Shown here: positions 51,998 through 60,762 of the stretch, piece after piece | Numbering within the stretch: position 1 is the first letter of the stretch | How the letters are laid out: each line of letters opens with the position of its first letter | Origin: Streptomyces sp. APSN-46.1 | Lineage (GTDB): Bacteria; Actinomycetota; Actinomycetes; Streptomycetales; Streptomycetaceae | Direction of reading: 5' to 3' | Length of the DNA stretch: 64,000 nt | Assembly: GCF_022815725.1 (NCBI RefSeq) | Contig: NZ_JALGRF010000001.1 | Location: forward strand, 1,116,001 to 1,180,000 | Program-made: the position numbers and the translations under genes | The notes under the pieces: model-generated | The model's database searches: none | The model's input: only the letters and a program-made list of their open reading frames with translations | What the model was told of the DNA's origin: nothing

Positions 51998-52480
51998 CTA
52001 CGCCGCGTCGGCCGCGCGGCGCATCTCCGCCACGTCGAGCTTCTTCATCTTCATCATGGCGGCGGTGGCACGGGCGGCCCGCCCCGGGTCCGGGTCGCTG
52101 ATCAGCTCGATCGCCCCGGCGGGGATGACCTGCCAGGACAGGCCGAACTTGTCCTTGACCCAGCCGCAGGCGACTTCCTGGCCGCCGTCCGCCGTGAGGG
52201 CGTCCCAGTAGAAGTCCGCCTCCGCGTCGTCGGCGCAGTGGATCTGGAAGGAGATGGCCTCGGTGAAGGTGAACTCCGGTCCGCCGTTGAGGCCGACGAA
52301 CTTCTGTCCGTTGATTTCGAACTCGACGATCATCACCGAGCCGGGCGTCCCGGGGCCCGCTTCGGTGTAGCGGCCGATCCGGCCGATCCGGCCGTCCTTG
52401 AACACGGACACGTAGTAGTCGGCCGCGGCCTCCGCGTTGCCGTCGAACCACAGGCACGTGGTGAATCCGTTGCTGCTCAT
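51998..52480 (-). CDS. VOC-family protein (PhnB/3-demethylubiquinone-like)
   Basis: 160 residues, glyoxalase/VOC fold: FTTCLWFDGNAEAAADYYVSVF (first beta-alpha-beta), FEINGQKFVGLNGGPEFTFTEAISFQI, FYWDALTADGGQEVACGWVKDKFGLSWQVIP. This last block is the PhnB-like 3-dmu-9_3-mt signature. Probably metal-binding, acting on or binding a small molecule; many relatives have no known reaction. Start ATG 52480 follows GGAGG. Upstream sits the inverted repeat 52498-52518. Confidence 0.93.
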   Translation of the reverse strand: MSSNGFTTCLWFDGNAEAAADYYVSVFKDGRIGRIGRYTEAGPGTPGSVMIVEFEINGQKFVGLNGGPEFTFTEAISFQIHCADDAEADFYWDALTADGGQEVACGWVKDKFGLSWQVIPAGAIELISDPDPGRAARATAAMMKMKKLDVAEMRRAADAA

Positions 52481-52497
52481 GACTGCCTCCAGAGTGA

Positions 52498-52518
52498 GTG
52501 CGGGATACCGTCCCGCAC
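52498..52518. promoter_or_regulatory. Inverted repeat in VOC promoter
   Basis: GTGCGGGA and TCCCGCAC separated by five bases, 17 bp before the VOC start on the minus strand. Likely operator or small hairpin in the leader. Confidence 0.45.
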
Positions 52519-52611
52519 ATACAGACCGGCGCCGGGACCGAAACTCATCGGCCGCCCCGGGACCGGTCCGTATTCACTCCGGATTGCACTCCGGCGGCCC
52601 CGGCGAGGCCC

Positions 52612-52986
52612 CTACACCTCGAGGTCGGTCTCGATCTTCTTCAGCTGGTGCCGTGCCATCGCGAGGTTGGCCCGGCTCCGATCGAGCGCCAGATAGAGGA
52701 AGAACCCATCGTTTCCCCGGCTCTTCATCAGCCGGATCAGGTGGTACTGGTTGCCGAGGGTGATCAGGATGTCCTCGATCTCGTCCTTGAGGCCCAGCAT
52801 CTCCATCGCGCGGACCTTGGCGCGCACCACGTCGGTGTTGCCGGCGGCGGCCACCGCGAGGTCGAGGTCCTTGCCGCCGCCGAGGGTGCCGAGGGCCATG
52901 CCACTGCCGTAGTCGACGAGGGCCGCGCCGAGCGCGCCGTCGATGGTGGTGGTGGCTTCCTTGAGGGCGGTCTCCACGTTGACCAT
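52612..52986 (-). CDS. Roadblock/LC7-type protein (third of operon)
   Basis: 124 residues: ETALKEATTTIDGALGAALVDYGSGMALGTLGG, then DVVRAKVRAMEMLGLKDEIEDILITLGNQYHLIRLM and FFLYLALDRSRANLAMARHQLKK (cited piecewise). Fold and length match Roadblock/LC7 proteins, which dimerise and regulate small GTPases of the MglA type. It closes the run of same-strand genes at 54768-52612. Start ATG 52986 after GAGAGG-like sequence. Its closest relative in the window is the product of 54367-54768 (same GALxDxxSGxALGTxG core). Confidence 0.75.
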   Translation of the reverse strand: MVNVETALKEATTTIDGALGAALVDYGSGMALGTLGGGKDLDLAVAAAGNTDVVRAKVRAMEMLGLKDEIEDILITLGNQYHLIRLMKSRGNDGFFLYLALDRSRANLAMARHQLKKIETDLEV

Positions 52987-53051
52987 GAGAGGTTCCTCTT
53001 TCCGTTCGAACTGTCCTGAATTTCGGTTGCTGCGAGGGGTGGTCTGGGGGC

Positions 53052-53492
53052 TCAGGCGGGCGGGGCGCCGGGGATGTGGGCGCGCGGCCCCCTTCGGCCG
53101 AGGCTGTGCTCTATCAACTCGGCGACGCGGAGGCTGGAGCGCCGCGCCTCCAGATGGAGACGGCCGACGTTGACGCGCGGCTCCGCCATCAGGGTGAGGA
53201 CGGCTACCTCGCCCGCGGCGTACGTGGCGACGTATCCGTGCTCGCCGCGTACGAGGAGTTCGCGGAAGCCGCCCTGGCCGGTGCTGTCGCTGAGCCGCTG
53301 TGCCACTCCGAGGGCGGCGGCGGTCAGGGCCGCCACGGCCTCGGCCTCGGCGGCGGCGCTGTCCTGGGCGAGGACCAGGCCGTCGGCACTCGCGGCGAGG
53401 GCGCCGGTGAGCTGGGGGACTCGGGCGCGCAGCCGCCGGAGTTCGGCGAGTATCTCGACTTCGGCCTCGGCGGGCACCATCGCCGTGCTCAT
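53052..53492 (-). CDS. Roadblock/LC7 domain protein (second of operon)
   Basis: 146 residues: AEVEILAELRRLRARVPQLTGALAASADGLVLAQD (typical Roadblock beginning), GFRELLVRGEHGYVATYAAGE, VNVGRLHLEARRSSLRVAEL. Start taken at ATG 53492; GTG 53567, overlapping the stop of the upstream DUF4388-like gene by four bases, is in frame and would add 25 residues, so coupling is possible. Probable partner of the other Roadblock proteins in this operon. Confidence 0.85.
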   Translation of the reverse strand: MSTAMVPAEAEVEILAELRRLRARVPQLTGALAASADGLVLAQDSAAAEAEAVAALTAAALGVAQRLSDSTGQGGFRELLVRGEHGYVATYAAGEVAVLTLMAEPRVNVGRLHLEARRSSLRVAELIEHSLGRRGPRAHIPGAPPA

Positions 53493-53563
53493 GTCGGCTT
53501 TTATCCCTTCGGGCTGCCTCCGCTCGGAGCGGTCGGCGCGCAGGACCGGTCGCATCGGGAGCC

Positions 53564-54370
53564 TCACAGGCTTGCCTCCAGTGCGTCGCGTAACCGGCGG
53601 AGCAACGCCACGTCCGGGGGTTGGGTTTGGGTCATCCAGTCGGGCAGGGGGGTCTCCACCGGCGCCGGCGCGGGGGCGTGCGGGGTTTCGACGAGTCCGG
53701 CCGCCGCGAGTCTTCGTACGTCGAGCAGCGTGTGGAAGGCCGGCCGGCCGAGCACCCAGGCGAGGTCGGCCGGCGTGCGTATGCCGTCGGCCTGGGCGAG
53801 GAGGAGTCGCTGCCGTGCGGTGACGGTCTGCCCGGGGGCGGCCGTACGGGGCACCACGGCGGCGGTGTCGAGCAGCGGGTACGGCCAGACCGCGTCGAGC
53901 AGCTCGCGCCGGCGCCGCGTCTCGCGTTCTACGGCGGCGGCCGGGACGGACCGTACGGTGCCGATCCAGTGGGTGGCCCCGCGGCGGAAGCGGGAGGGTC
54001 CGCTGCCCGGGGAGAGGGCGAAGAAGGCGGCGTCGAATATGGCGGCGAGATGGCAGATCTCCAGTTCGCCGCCCGCGAGCCCGCCGCTGTCGACGAGGAA
54101 CCGGGCGACCTGCCGGCGGGCACCGGCCTGGTCCACGGCCTCGCGCCAGCGCTCGGGCGCGAGAGCGCCGCCGGTGGTGAGCAGGACGTCGAGTCCGGGG
54201 GTGGCCGGGCTCTCGGCGTGGACGATGCGGCCGTCTTCGAGGAAGAGGGTGCCGCGTTCGCGGAGCAGGGCGCCGGTGGCGCGCTCGGCGGCGAGCCGGG
54301 TGAGCAGCGGCGACACCTCGACGGGGCTGCCGGGGCTGCCGGGGCTGCCGGAGAGGGTGGCGGAGGTCAT
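53564..54370 (-). CDS. DUF4388-like regulatory protein
   Basis: 268 residues. N-terminal PatA/DUF4388-like domain: LLTRLAAERATGALLRERGTLFLEDGRIVHAESPATPGLDVLLTTGG (cited in pieces: ATGALLRERGTLFLEDGRIV and HAESPATPGLDVLL). The C-terminal half has a winged-helix-like segment (QRLLLAQADGIRTPADLAWVLG and LLDVRRLAAAGLVETP). ATG 54370 overlaps the stop of the upstream Roadblock gene (ATGA) and its own stop overlaps the next possible start, so the genes are tightly coupled. DUF4388 proteins work in gliding/motility-type GTPase signalling elsewhere; here the partner GTPase is missing. Confidence 0.7.
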   Translation of the reverse strand: MTSATLSGSPGSPGSPVEVSPLLTRLAAERATGALLRERGTLFLEDGRIVHAESPATPGLDVLLTTGGALAPERWREAVDQAGARRQVARFLVDSGGLAGGELEICHLAAIFDAAFFALSPGSGPSRFRRGATHWIGTVRSVPAAAVERETRRRRELLDAVWPYPLLDTAAVVPRTAAPGQTVTARQRLLLAQADGIRTPADLAWVLGRPAFHTLLDVRRLAAAGLVETPHAPAPAPVETPLPDWMTQTQPPDVALLRRLRDALEASL

Positions 54371-54768
54371 CTGAGCACCAACCCCTCGGCCAGGGAGCGG
54401 AGTCTGTGCCGGGCGAGGGCGAGGTTGCCGTCGGCCCGGTCCAGCCACAGATGGAGGAACACGCTGCTGTCGAAGCTCGTCTCGACGAAGCGGAGGATGT
54501 GGTAGCCGGTGCGGGTGGTGACGATCAGGTCCTCCACGGGCGGACCGGCGGAGTTACCCGTTCCGGCTTCCGGGGCCGGGGCGAAGGACTCGTACTCGGC
54601 GGCCGCCCGAGCCAGTTCCGCGGTCTCGGCGGCGGTCGTCTCGTGGTCCCCGGTGGGTGATTCCCCGACGGTGCCGAGAGCCAGTCCGCTGCTCCAGTCG
54701 ATCAGCGCCGCCCCCCGCGCCCCGGGCAGGGTCATGGCTTCGAGCAGGCATTCGTCGATCCCGGGCAC
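54367..54768 (-). CDS. Roadblock/LC7-type protein (first of operon)
   Basis: 133 residues: PGIDECLLEAMTLPGARGAALIDWSSGLALGTVGE, DLIVTTRTGYHILRFVETSF and VFLHLWLDRADGNLALARHRL (cited in pieces). Same core as the product of 52612-52986, with an Ala/Glu/Pro-rich insertion in the middle. Start GTG 54768 is six bases after GGAGGGGAG, much better than GTG 54804. First gene of the coupled operon; the IclR-type HTH gene lies 160 bp upstream on the same strand. Confidence 0.75.
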   Translation of the reverse strand: MPGIDECLLEAMTLPGARGAALIDWSSGLALGTVGESPTGDHETTAAETAELARAAAEYESFAPAPEAGTGNSAGPPVEDLIVTTRTGYHILRFVETSFDSSVFLHLWLDRADGNLALARHRLRSLAEGLVLR

Positions 54769-54928
54769 GCTGGCTCCCCTCCCGGCCGGACGTGCTGGGT
54801 GCACAGTCGTACGGCGCGACAGGAGGGAACTTACTCATGTTCCCCAGGGCGAAAGGGCGTTCTGGCATTTTCCGCTGGAACATGCACGGATGGACATGGC
54901 AGCTTGGCCGGAACCGGTCGCCTTTTGA

Positions 54929-55171
54929 TCACGAAGCGAGCGGAAGATCGTCCGCGAGTCTGAAGGCCCCGCCTTCGCGCTGGACATAGCCCTCGTGGCT
55001 GAGCGTGCGGAGCAGGTGGTAGACGGTCGGCAGCGGGATGCCGGTGATGCGCGACAGTCTCTTCGCCGTGACCCCGCCCTCCGCGTGCATGGCCTCGACC
55101 AGGCGCAGTGCGCGCTGTACGGAACCGATGAGGGTGGGAGTGCTGTCCTTCTGGCTGTGATCGGCGCCCAT
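54929..55171 (-). CDS. IclR-type winged-helix protein lacking the effector domain
   Basis: 80 residues: PTLIGSVQRALRLVEAMHAEGGVTAKRLSRITGIPLPTVYHLLRTLSHEGYVQREGGAFRLAD is the full IclR N-terminal HTH (key parts AKRLSRITGIPLPTVYHLLR), but the usual 170-residue ligand-binding domain is absent. The stop is clean and the start has AGGGGG seven bases upstream, so it appears to be a genuine short protein. Possibly the DNA-binding output of the downstream Roadblock operon (inference). Confidence 0.88.
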   Translation of the reverse strand: MGADHSQKDSTPTLIGSVQRALRLVEAMHAEGGVTAKRLSRITGIPLPTVYHLLRTLSHEGYVQREGGAFRLADDLPLAS

Positions 55172-55345
55172 GAGTGTCCCCCTGGTCCGGTACGAGGCCT
55201 GGCGAACCCATCAAAGTCGGTCACAGGCCGCAAAACCAGCGGACGCGCTTAAACCTGAGCATAAGATCACCGCACGTCAGCCCACCGCACACCCACACCG
55301 CCCGGCGCCCGGCGGCCGGTTCGGGGACAGCGGCTCCGCCCGGGT

Positions 55346-56016
55346 CTACTTCGTGCAGGTCACGAACGCCGGGAGGGCGGCCTCCTCGACCAGGTGCCTC
55401 GGGAGGCACAGGCCGAAGCGGGCTTCCAGTACGGCGAGGGTGAGGCGGTCGCGCTCCTCGTACGGCTCGTCCTCGGGGCGGATGTACGCGCCGTCGGGCG
55501 AGAGGATCTTGGCCGCCACCAGTTCGGGGAGCAGGAAGTCCGGCTGGTGGCCGCCGCGCCAGCACTCCTCGCCGAGGCCGAAGCAGCACACCAGCTCGCC
55601 GTCCCGGGCGTACGCGAACTGCCGGGGCGGGTGGTCCGGCTGCGGGTCCAGGTGGACGGCCTCGACGCCGCCGAGGGAGATCTCGGCCAGCCGCTCCGCC
55701 CCGGCCGGCATGCCGTGTTCGACGGCGAAGGACCAGTTGCCCCAGGTACCGACCCGGGCCACGCCGTCACCGTCGCCGACGCCGTCACCGTCGACGGGTT
55801 CGGTGACCATGCTCCAGGCGTCGCTCGCAGCCAGCGGTCCCGGGTGGATGTCGGGCAGCGCGCCGAGCCGCGCGGCGAGTTCCTCGGGCCCTATGCCCCG
55901 GGCGAAGGTGAGGCTGGGAACCAGCAGTCCCAGTGGGCCAGCCACTGGATGCCGCCACCCGCGCCGCCGGTGGTGCCCGCGCTGCCTGTGATGTCTGTGA
56001 GATCCACGATCCGCAC
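55346..56016 (-). pseudogene. DUF6461 protein gene with a -1 frameshift near its 5' end
   Basis: The best start is GTG 56016, five bases after GGGAGG, coding VRIVDLTDIT...GGGIQWLAHW. At the C-run 55929-55931 the coding bias moves to the other frame, which continues GLLVPSLTFARGIGPEELAARLG and runs to 55346 (WSFAVEHGMP, VHLDPQPDHPPRQFAYARDG, CCFGLGEECWRGG). One extra G on the minus strand would join them as ...LAHW-GLLVPSLTFARG..., the usual beginning of DUF6461 proteins. The second frame alone starts with implausible His/Arg-rich sequence. Either a recent null mutation, a phase-variable run, or a sequencing error. DUF6461 function unknown; intact length would be about 223 residues. Confidence 0.7.
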
Positions 56017-56055
56017 GGTGTCCTCCCGTGTCCGGTACCCCCACCGGCACGATAG

Positions 56056-56619
56056 TCAGTCCCCGGACCTCTCCGGGAGGAGGCGCTCGACCATTGCCTC
56101 AATGAGCCCCTCCACCGGATAGGGCTCCAGGATCGTCGGCACGGTCAGATCGTCCACGATCAGGCCCAGCATCGCCAGGTAGAGCAGGACGACGCCCTGC
56201 CGGTCCCCGGGCAGTCCCGCCTCCAGGTGCCAGGCGATGTTCGCCTCCAGCTCCGCGGCCTGGAACCCGGCGACCTCCTGCTGGAGCTCGGGGCGCCGGG
56301 TGGCTTCCAGTCGCAGCTCCAGCATCGCGATGTGCACGCTGCGCTCGCGCCGCATCCGCGCGAGGAGCTGTTCGAGCAGCACCTTGGTGTCCAGGGGGCC
56401 GGCCAGGTCGGCCGGGTCCGGGATCAGCCGCTCGCGGGTGCGGTGCAGGATCTGGACGAGCAGCTGGGCGCGGTTGGCGAAGTAGTTCGAGGCGGTGCCG
56501 GTCGGAACGCCCGCCTCCGCGTCCACCGCACGCAGCGTCAGGCCGCGCGAGCCCTCGCGCGCCAGGACTTCGATGGCGGCGTCGAGCAGCGCGGCGCGGC
56601 GTTCCGGATTCTGGCGCAT
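56056..56619 (-). CDS. TetR-family transcriptional regulator
   Basis: 187 residues. HTH region RRAALLDAAIEVLAREGSRGLTLRAVDAEAGVPTGTASNYFANRAQLL (key helix VDAEAGVPTGTASNYF), then a helical ligand domain with LVQILHRTRERLIPDPADLAG and GLIEAMVERLLPERS. The start is ATG 56619; upstream frame lacks sense. The perfect palindrome 56671-56694 lies 52 bases upstream, between this gene and the divergent PucR-type gene, so it probably represses itself and that gene. Confidence 0.92.
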   Translation of the reverse strand: MRQNPERRAALLDAAIEVLAREGSRGLTLRAVDAEAGVPTGTASNYFANRAQLLVQILHRTRERLIPDPADLAGPLDTKVLLEQLLARMRRERSVHIAMLELRLEATRRPELQQEVAGFQAAELEANIAWHLEAGLPGDRQGVVLLYLAMLGLIVDDLTVPTILEPYPVEGLIEAMVERLLPERSGD

Positions 56620-56670
56620 GGGCGGATCCCTGAGGTGTAGAGCACGGCGAGCACGGCGCGGAGCCCCGTT

Positions 56671-56694
56671 GAAGCACTGCATATGCAGTGCTTC
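56671..56694. promoter_or_regulatory. Perfect 24-bp palindrome, probable TetR operator
   Basis: GAAGCACTGCAT followed directly by its exact complement. It is centred 62 bases upstream of the TetR start and 84 bases upstream of the PucR-type start, the ideal place to control both divergent promoters. Confidence 0.75.
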
Positions 56695-56765
56695 GCACAC
56701 GCTAGCGGACGTGGCACGGTCCGGGCCCTCCCCACCGCCCCCTCCCCCGTGTCACTCTGCCGGTC

Positions 56766-58016
56766 ATGGATCGGATCATCGAGCAGATACGCGAGGACCT
56801 GGCCCGCCGGATCGCCGTGACGGCCGACCGGCTCGCCGACCGCACCCTGGCCGAGGATCCCGCGTACGCCGCGCTGCTCGGGCGGGCCGAACTGCGCGAC
56901 CGGATCCACCTCACCCTCCGCCAGGCCGTCGAAGGCGTGGTCCGCGGCTCGCGCGGGCTGCCGGTGGAGCTGGCCGACGCCCGGGCCACCGGCCGCCTCC
57001 GGGCCGAACAGGGGCTGCCGCTCGACTCCCTGCTGCGCACCTACCGGCGCAGCGGCCGCATGCTGTGGCAGACCCTCGTCGAGGCGGTGGCCGCGTACGA
57101 CCGGGCGGCGCTGCCCCGGCTGCTGCCGGGCGCGGCCGGGCTGTGGGACGTACTGGACCAGTTGACGGACGCCGCGTCGGAGGCGTACCGGCACACCGAG
57201 GCCGAGCGTGGCGAACGCGAACGCGAGCACCGGGCGATCCTGCTGGACGCGTTGCTGGACGGCACCGGCACGCCCTCGGAGGCCGCCGCGCGGCTGGGCC
57301 TTCCGGAGCGCGGCCGCTTCGCGGTGGTCGTCCTGGGACCGGGCGGCTCCGGCAGCGCGGGCCTGGAGACCGGCCCCGGCGCCCCGCGCGTGCTCCGGCG
57401 GATCCGGGCCGACGGGGAGAGCGCCCTGGTGGAGCTGGGCCACCTCCCGCTGGAGTCCGTACGGGAGCGGCTCGCGCCCCTCGACGTCCGAGCCGGGATC
57501 AGCCCGGTCGTGGAGGACCCCGCCGACCTGGCCCGGGCCCGCCGACTGGCCGAACTCGCGCTGCGCACCGCCCCCGCGTCCGGCGGCGGCCCGCGCACGG
57601 CCGTGCTGGACGAACGGCTCCCGGCGGCGCTCGTCGCGGCCCACGCCGAACTCGCGGACCGGCTGCGTCATGTGGTGCTCGGCCCGGTGCTGGCACTGGC
57701 TCCGGAGGACTGCCGGGTGCTGCTGACCACGCTGGGGACCTGGCTGGCCTGCCAGGGCTCGACGACGTACGCCGCGCAGCGGCTGTACTGCCACCGCAAC
57801 ACCGTCTCGAACCGGTTGCGGCGCCTGGAGCAGCTCACCGGGCGCTCGCTGTCCGATCCGGCTCACGTGGTGGAGCTGGCCCTGGCCCACGCGGCCGTGG
57901 TCCAGCGGGCCGCCGCCACCGCGCCGGGCCGGTCACCCGCGCCTCCGCTTCCGCCCCCGTCGGCTTCGCCGATTCCAGCGGGTACGGTACGCCGATCTCC
58001 GCGGCCCCCGGCGTGA
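56766..58016 (+). CDS. PucR/CdaR-type transcriptional regulator
   Basis: 416 residues. N-terminal helical RsbRD-like region (IREDLARRIAVTADRLADRTL...), central GGDEF-like CdaR domain (GRFAVVVLGPGGSG...), and the C-terminal PucR HTH: VLLTTLGTWLACQGSTTYAAQRLYCHRNTVSNRLRRLEQLTGRSL (key part AAQRLYCHRNTVSNRLRRLE). Such regulators act on purine, sugar-diacid or aromatic pathways. No ribosome site before ATG 56766; leaderless start possible. Divergent from the TetR gene across the palindrome; the molybdoenzyme genes downstream are convergent and could be a target. Confidence 0.92.
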   Translation: MDRIIEQIREDLARRIAVTADRLADRTLAEDPAYAALLGRAELRDRIHLTLRQAVEGVVRGSRGLPVELADARATGRLRAEQGLPLDSLLRTYRRSGRMLWQTLVEAVAAYDRAALPRLLPGAAGLWDVLDQLTDAASEAYRHTEAERGEREREHRAILLDALLDGTGTPSEAAARLGLPERGRFAVVVLGPGGSGSAGLETGPGAPRVLRRIRADGESALVELGHLPLESVRERLAPLDVRAGISPVVEDPADLARARRLAELALRTAPASGGGPRTAVLDERLPAALVAAHAELADRLRHVVLGPVLALAPEDCRVLLTTLGTWLACQGSTTYAAQRLYCHRNTVSNRLRRLEQLTGRSLSDPAHVVELALAHAAVVQRAAATAPGRSPAPPLPPPSASPIPAGTVRRSPRPPA

Positions 58017-58043
58017 ACGGTCGGCGCGGCGGTCGGGCCGCGC

Positions 58044-58499
58044 TCACATCTTCGCGGCGGCGCTGCGGATCGCCTCCCGGATACGGAAGTAGGTACCGCA
58101 GCGGCAGATGTTGGCGATGGCGTCGATGTCCTCGTCCGTGGGCGTGGAGGTGCGCTTCAGGAGGGCGACGGCGGCCATGATCTGACCCGGCTGGCAGAAA
58201 CCGCACTGGGAGACGTCCTGTTCGAGCCAGGCCTCCTGCACGGGGTGCAGGTCGTCCCCGTCCGCCAGTCCCTCGATGGTGGTCACCGTCTTCCCGGCAC
58301 ACGCGGACACGGGCACCACGCACGGCCGGATGTCCGCGCCGTCGAGGTGGCTGGTGCAGGCCTTGCAGACGTCCACTCCGCAGCCGTACTTGGGGCCGCG
58401 GACGCCCAGCATGTCGCGGAGCACCCACAGCAGGGGCAGATCGTCGGGCGCGTCCACGGTGACGCTCTGCCCGTTGACGGTGAAGGTGTGCGAGGGCAC
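58044..58499 (-). CDS. [2Fe-2S] small subunit of isoquinoline 1-oxidoreductase-like enzyme
   Basis: 151 residues. Plant-type [2Fe-2S] site [10 protein letters not shown] with a fourth Cys further on, and the second helical [2Fe-2S] domain [10 protein letters not shown] ... NICRCGTY. This is the IorA/xanthine-oxidase-family small subunit that carries electrons away from molybdopterin. Start GTG 58499 is six bases after CAGGAG. The large-subunit frame ends 16 bp upstream (TAA at 58516), order large then small. If the large subunit is dead, this protein has lost its partner. Confidence 0.94.
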   Translation of the reverse strand: MPSHTFTVNGQSVTVDAPDDLPLLWVLRDMLGVRGPKYGCGVDVCKACTSHLDGADIRPCVVPVSACAGKTVTTIEGLADGDDLHPVQEAWLEQDVSQCGFCQPGQIMAAVALLKRTSTPTDEDIDAIANICRCGTYFRIREAIRSAAAKM

Positions 58500-58515
58500 G
58501 GCGTACTCCTGCTGG

Positions 58516-60762
58516 TTAGCGCGGGTATGGGGTGAAGTCGACGTCGAAGTCGAGGGGGAAGCTGCGCGGCTTCGTACCGGTGGCCCGGGCGTAGGCGTTG
58601 GCGATGGCGCCCACGGCGGCCGGGACGCCGAGCTCGCCCGCGCCGCCCGGCTCGGCGCCGGTGGCCGGCAGCACGAAGACCCGTACGTCACGCGGGGTGT
58701 CGCGCTAACGCGCCCAGTGGAACTGGCTGTAACTGCCTTCCAGCGGGAGTCCCTTGTCCAGGTGCAGCCCCGCCCGCAGGGTGGTGGAGATGGCGTCGGT
58801 GAGGCCGCCGATCATCTGGGCCTCCAGTCCGCGCGGGTTGACGGGCAGGCCGACGTCCACGGCGATGACCGCCTTGGTGACGCGGATGTGCTCCGGGTCC
58901 CGGGTGTCGATCTCGACGAGGCAGGCGGTGCGGGACTTGTACTCCTCGTGGAAGGCGATGCCCTGCGCGCAGCCGGCCGGCATCGCCCGGCCCCAGTTCC
59001 CCTCGGCGGCGGCCTTGTCGAGCACCGCGCGCTGGGCGACGGTCTTCAGGAAGGTCCGGCGGAACTGGTACGGGTCCCTGCCGGTGCGCTCGGCCAGCTC
59101 GTCCACGACGATCTCCTCGGCCCCCCGGGTGTTGGCGGAGTAGACGGAGCGCCAGGAGCCGGTGGGGATACCGGTCGGGACCTCGGTGAGCGCCTGGGTG
59201 GTGAGCCCGAAGTGGTACGGGGACTTGACGGTCGTGAGGAACAGCGTCTGGGCGAGGGTGGCGTTGCCCAGGCCCAGCGGGAGGCTGGCGGCGGTGGCGG
59301 TGATTATCTCGCCGAGCCCGTGCCGGAAGTCGGTCTCGGCGGCGGCGACCCGGTGCTCGAAGCTGAGCACCTCGCCGAGCAGGTGGGTGGCCCGGATCTT
59401 GTGGTGGGTCGCGGGGCGCATCCGGCCGTGCCGGGTGTCGTCGACGCGGGTCCACATCAGGCGGACCGGGCGGCGGCAGGCCTTGGAGACGCGGGCGGCC
59501 TCCAGAGCGGCGTCGAAGAAGAGCCGCCGGCCGAAGGACCCGCCGGCCTGGACCACGTGGACGGTGACCTTGTCGAGCGGCAGCCCGAGCTCGGCGGCTA
59601 TGGTCTCGCGGGCCACGATGGGGGACTTGAGCCCGGACCAGATCTCCGCGCGGTCGTCCCGTACGTCGGCCACCGCCGAGTTGGTCTCCATCGGGGCGTG
59701 GCTGACGAAGGCGAAGTCGAACTCGGCGTCCACGTACGGGGTGAGCAGCGGCGGCACCAGCAGCGGCGGGGTGGCGACGCGCAGCTTCGTACGGATCTGC
59801 GCGTCGGACAGCTGGTCGGCGGGGCCGGGACCCCAGCTCACCTGGAGGGCGGCCTTGGCGTCGAGGGCCTGGCCGAAGGTCTCGGCGACGACGGCGACCC
59901 CGGTCGGGACGGTCACCACGTGCAGGACGCCGGGCATGGCCCGGACGGCGGCGAGGTTGGCGACGGCCCCGACGGTGCCGCCGAGGGTGGGCGGGCGGCG
60001 CACCACGCACGGCTTCGCGCCGGGGATGTCGAGGTCGAGGGTGTACCGCTGGGCTCCGGTGACCATGGCGCGGGCGTCGATCCGCCCGGTCGGTTTCCCG
60101 ACCAGGGTGTGGCGGGCGGCCGGCTTCGGGGCCGCGCCCAGGGCGATCAGGCCCGGGTCGGCGGCGGCCGCGGCGAGGCTGCCGTAGTCGGCGGTGCGGC
60201 CGTCGGGGGCGTGGACCGCGCCGGCCGCGGTGGTCAGCGAGCCCGCGGAGAGGTTCCAGCGGCGGGCGGCGGCCGCGACCAGGCGGGCCCGGGCGGTGGC
60301 GGCGGTCTGGCGGACCGGACCGTAGAGCGAGCGGATGGAGTTGGAGGAACCGGTGAGCTGGTTGAACAGCAGCTCGGGTCGCGCGTCGTCCAGCTCCACG
60401 CGTATGTCGGCCAGCGGCGCGTCGAGTTCCTCCGCGACGAGCATGGCCACGGCGGTGGTGAGGCCCTGGCCGACTTCCTCGCGCGGGAGGCGGAAGCGGA
60501 CGTTGCCGTCGGCCTCGACGGCGAGCGCGAGCAGGGCGGAGGTGGGCGCGCCGGCCAGGATGAACAGGTCGCCGAGGTCGATCAGGTCGGCGGGGGCGGG
60601 CAGGCTCGGGATCACCGCGTGGGCGGACTGCGGGGCGAGGGCGTCGGCCCCGGCGCGGGTGACGAGGGCGAGGGTGGGGGCCGCGACGAGGTACGTGAGG
60701 AAGGAGCGGCGGCTCTGCCCGGGCGTGTCGGGCTGTCCGGAGGTGCCGGTGTGCGCGGTCAT
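58516..60762 (-). pseudogene. Molybdopterin-binding large subunit interrupted by an amber codon
   Basis: Isoquinoline 1-oxidoreductase beta-like (xanthine oxidase family). Residues 1-685 run from ATG 60762 to TAG at 58705-58707: twin-arginine signal SRRSFLTYLVAAPTLALV, then aldehyde-oxidase-type blocks (AGGSFGRRLFFDAALEAARVS, GSWRSVYSANTRGAEEIV, QGIAFHEEYKS). After the TAG the same frame continues for 62 good codons: [51 protein letters not shown], ending in TAA. TAG sits where relatives have Gln (CAG), so one C-to-T change explains it. The lost part has the GxGE loop with the catalytic Glu. So the truncated protein should be inactive unless the TAG is suppressed. Confidence 0.88.

Noticed and set aside
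55214..55345. Possible gene or RNA in the gap between the IclR-type and DUF6461 genes
   Set aside because: 130 bp without a coding frame of reasonable composition or a recognisable RNA fold; it probably holds the IclR-type gene's promoter.
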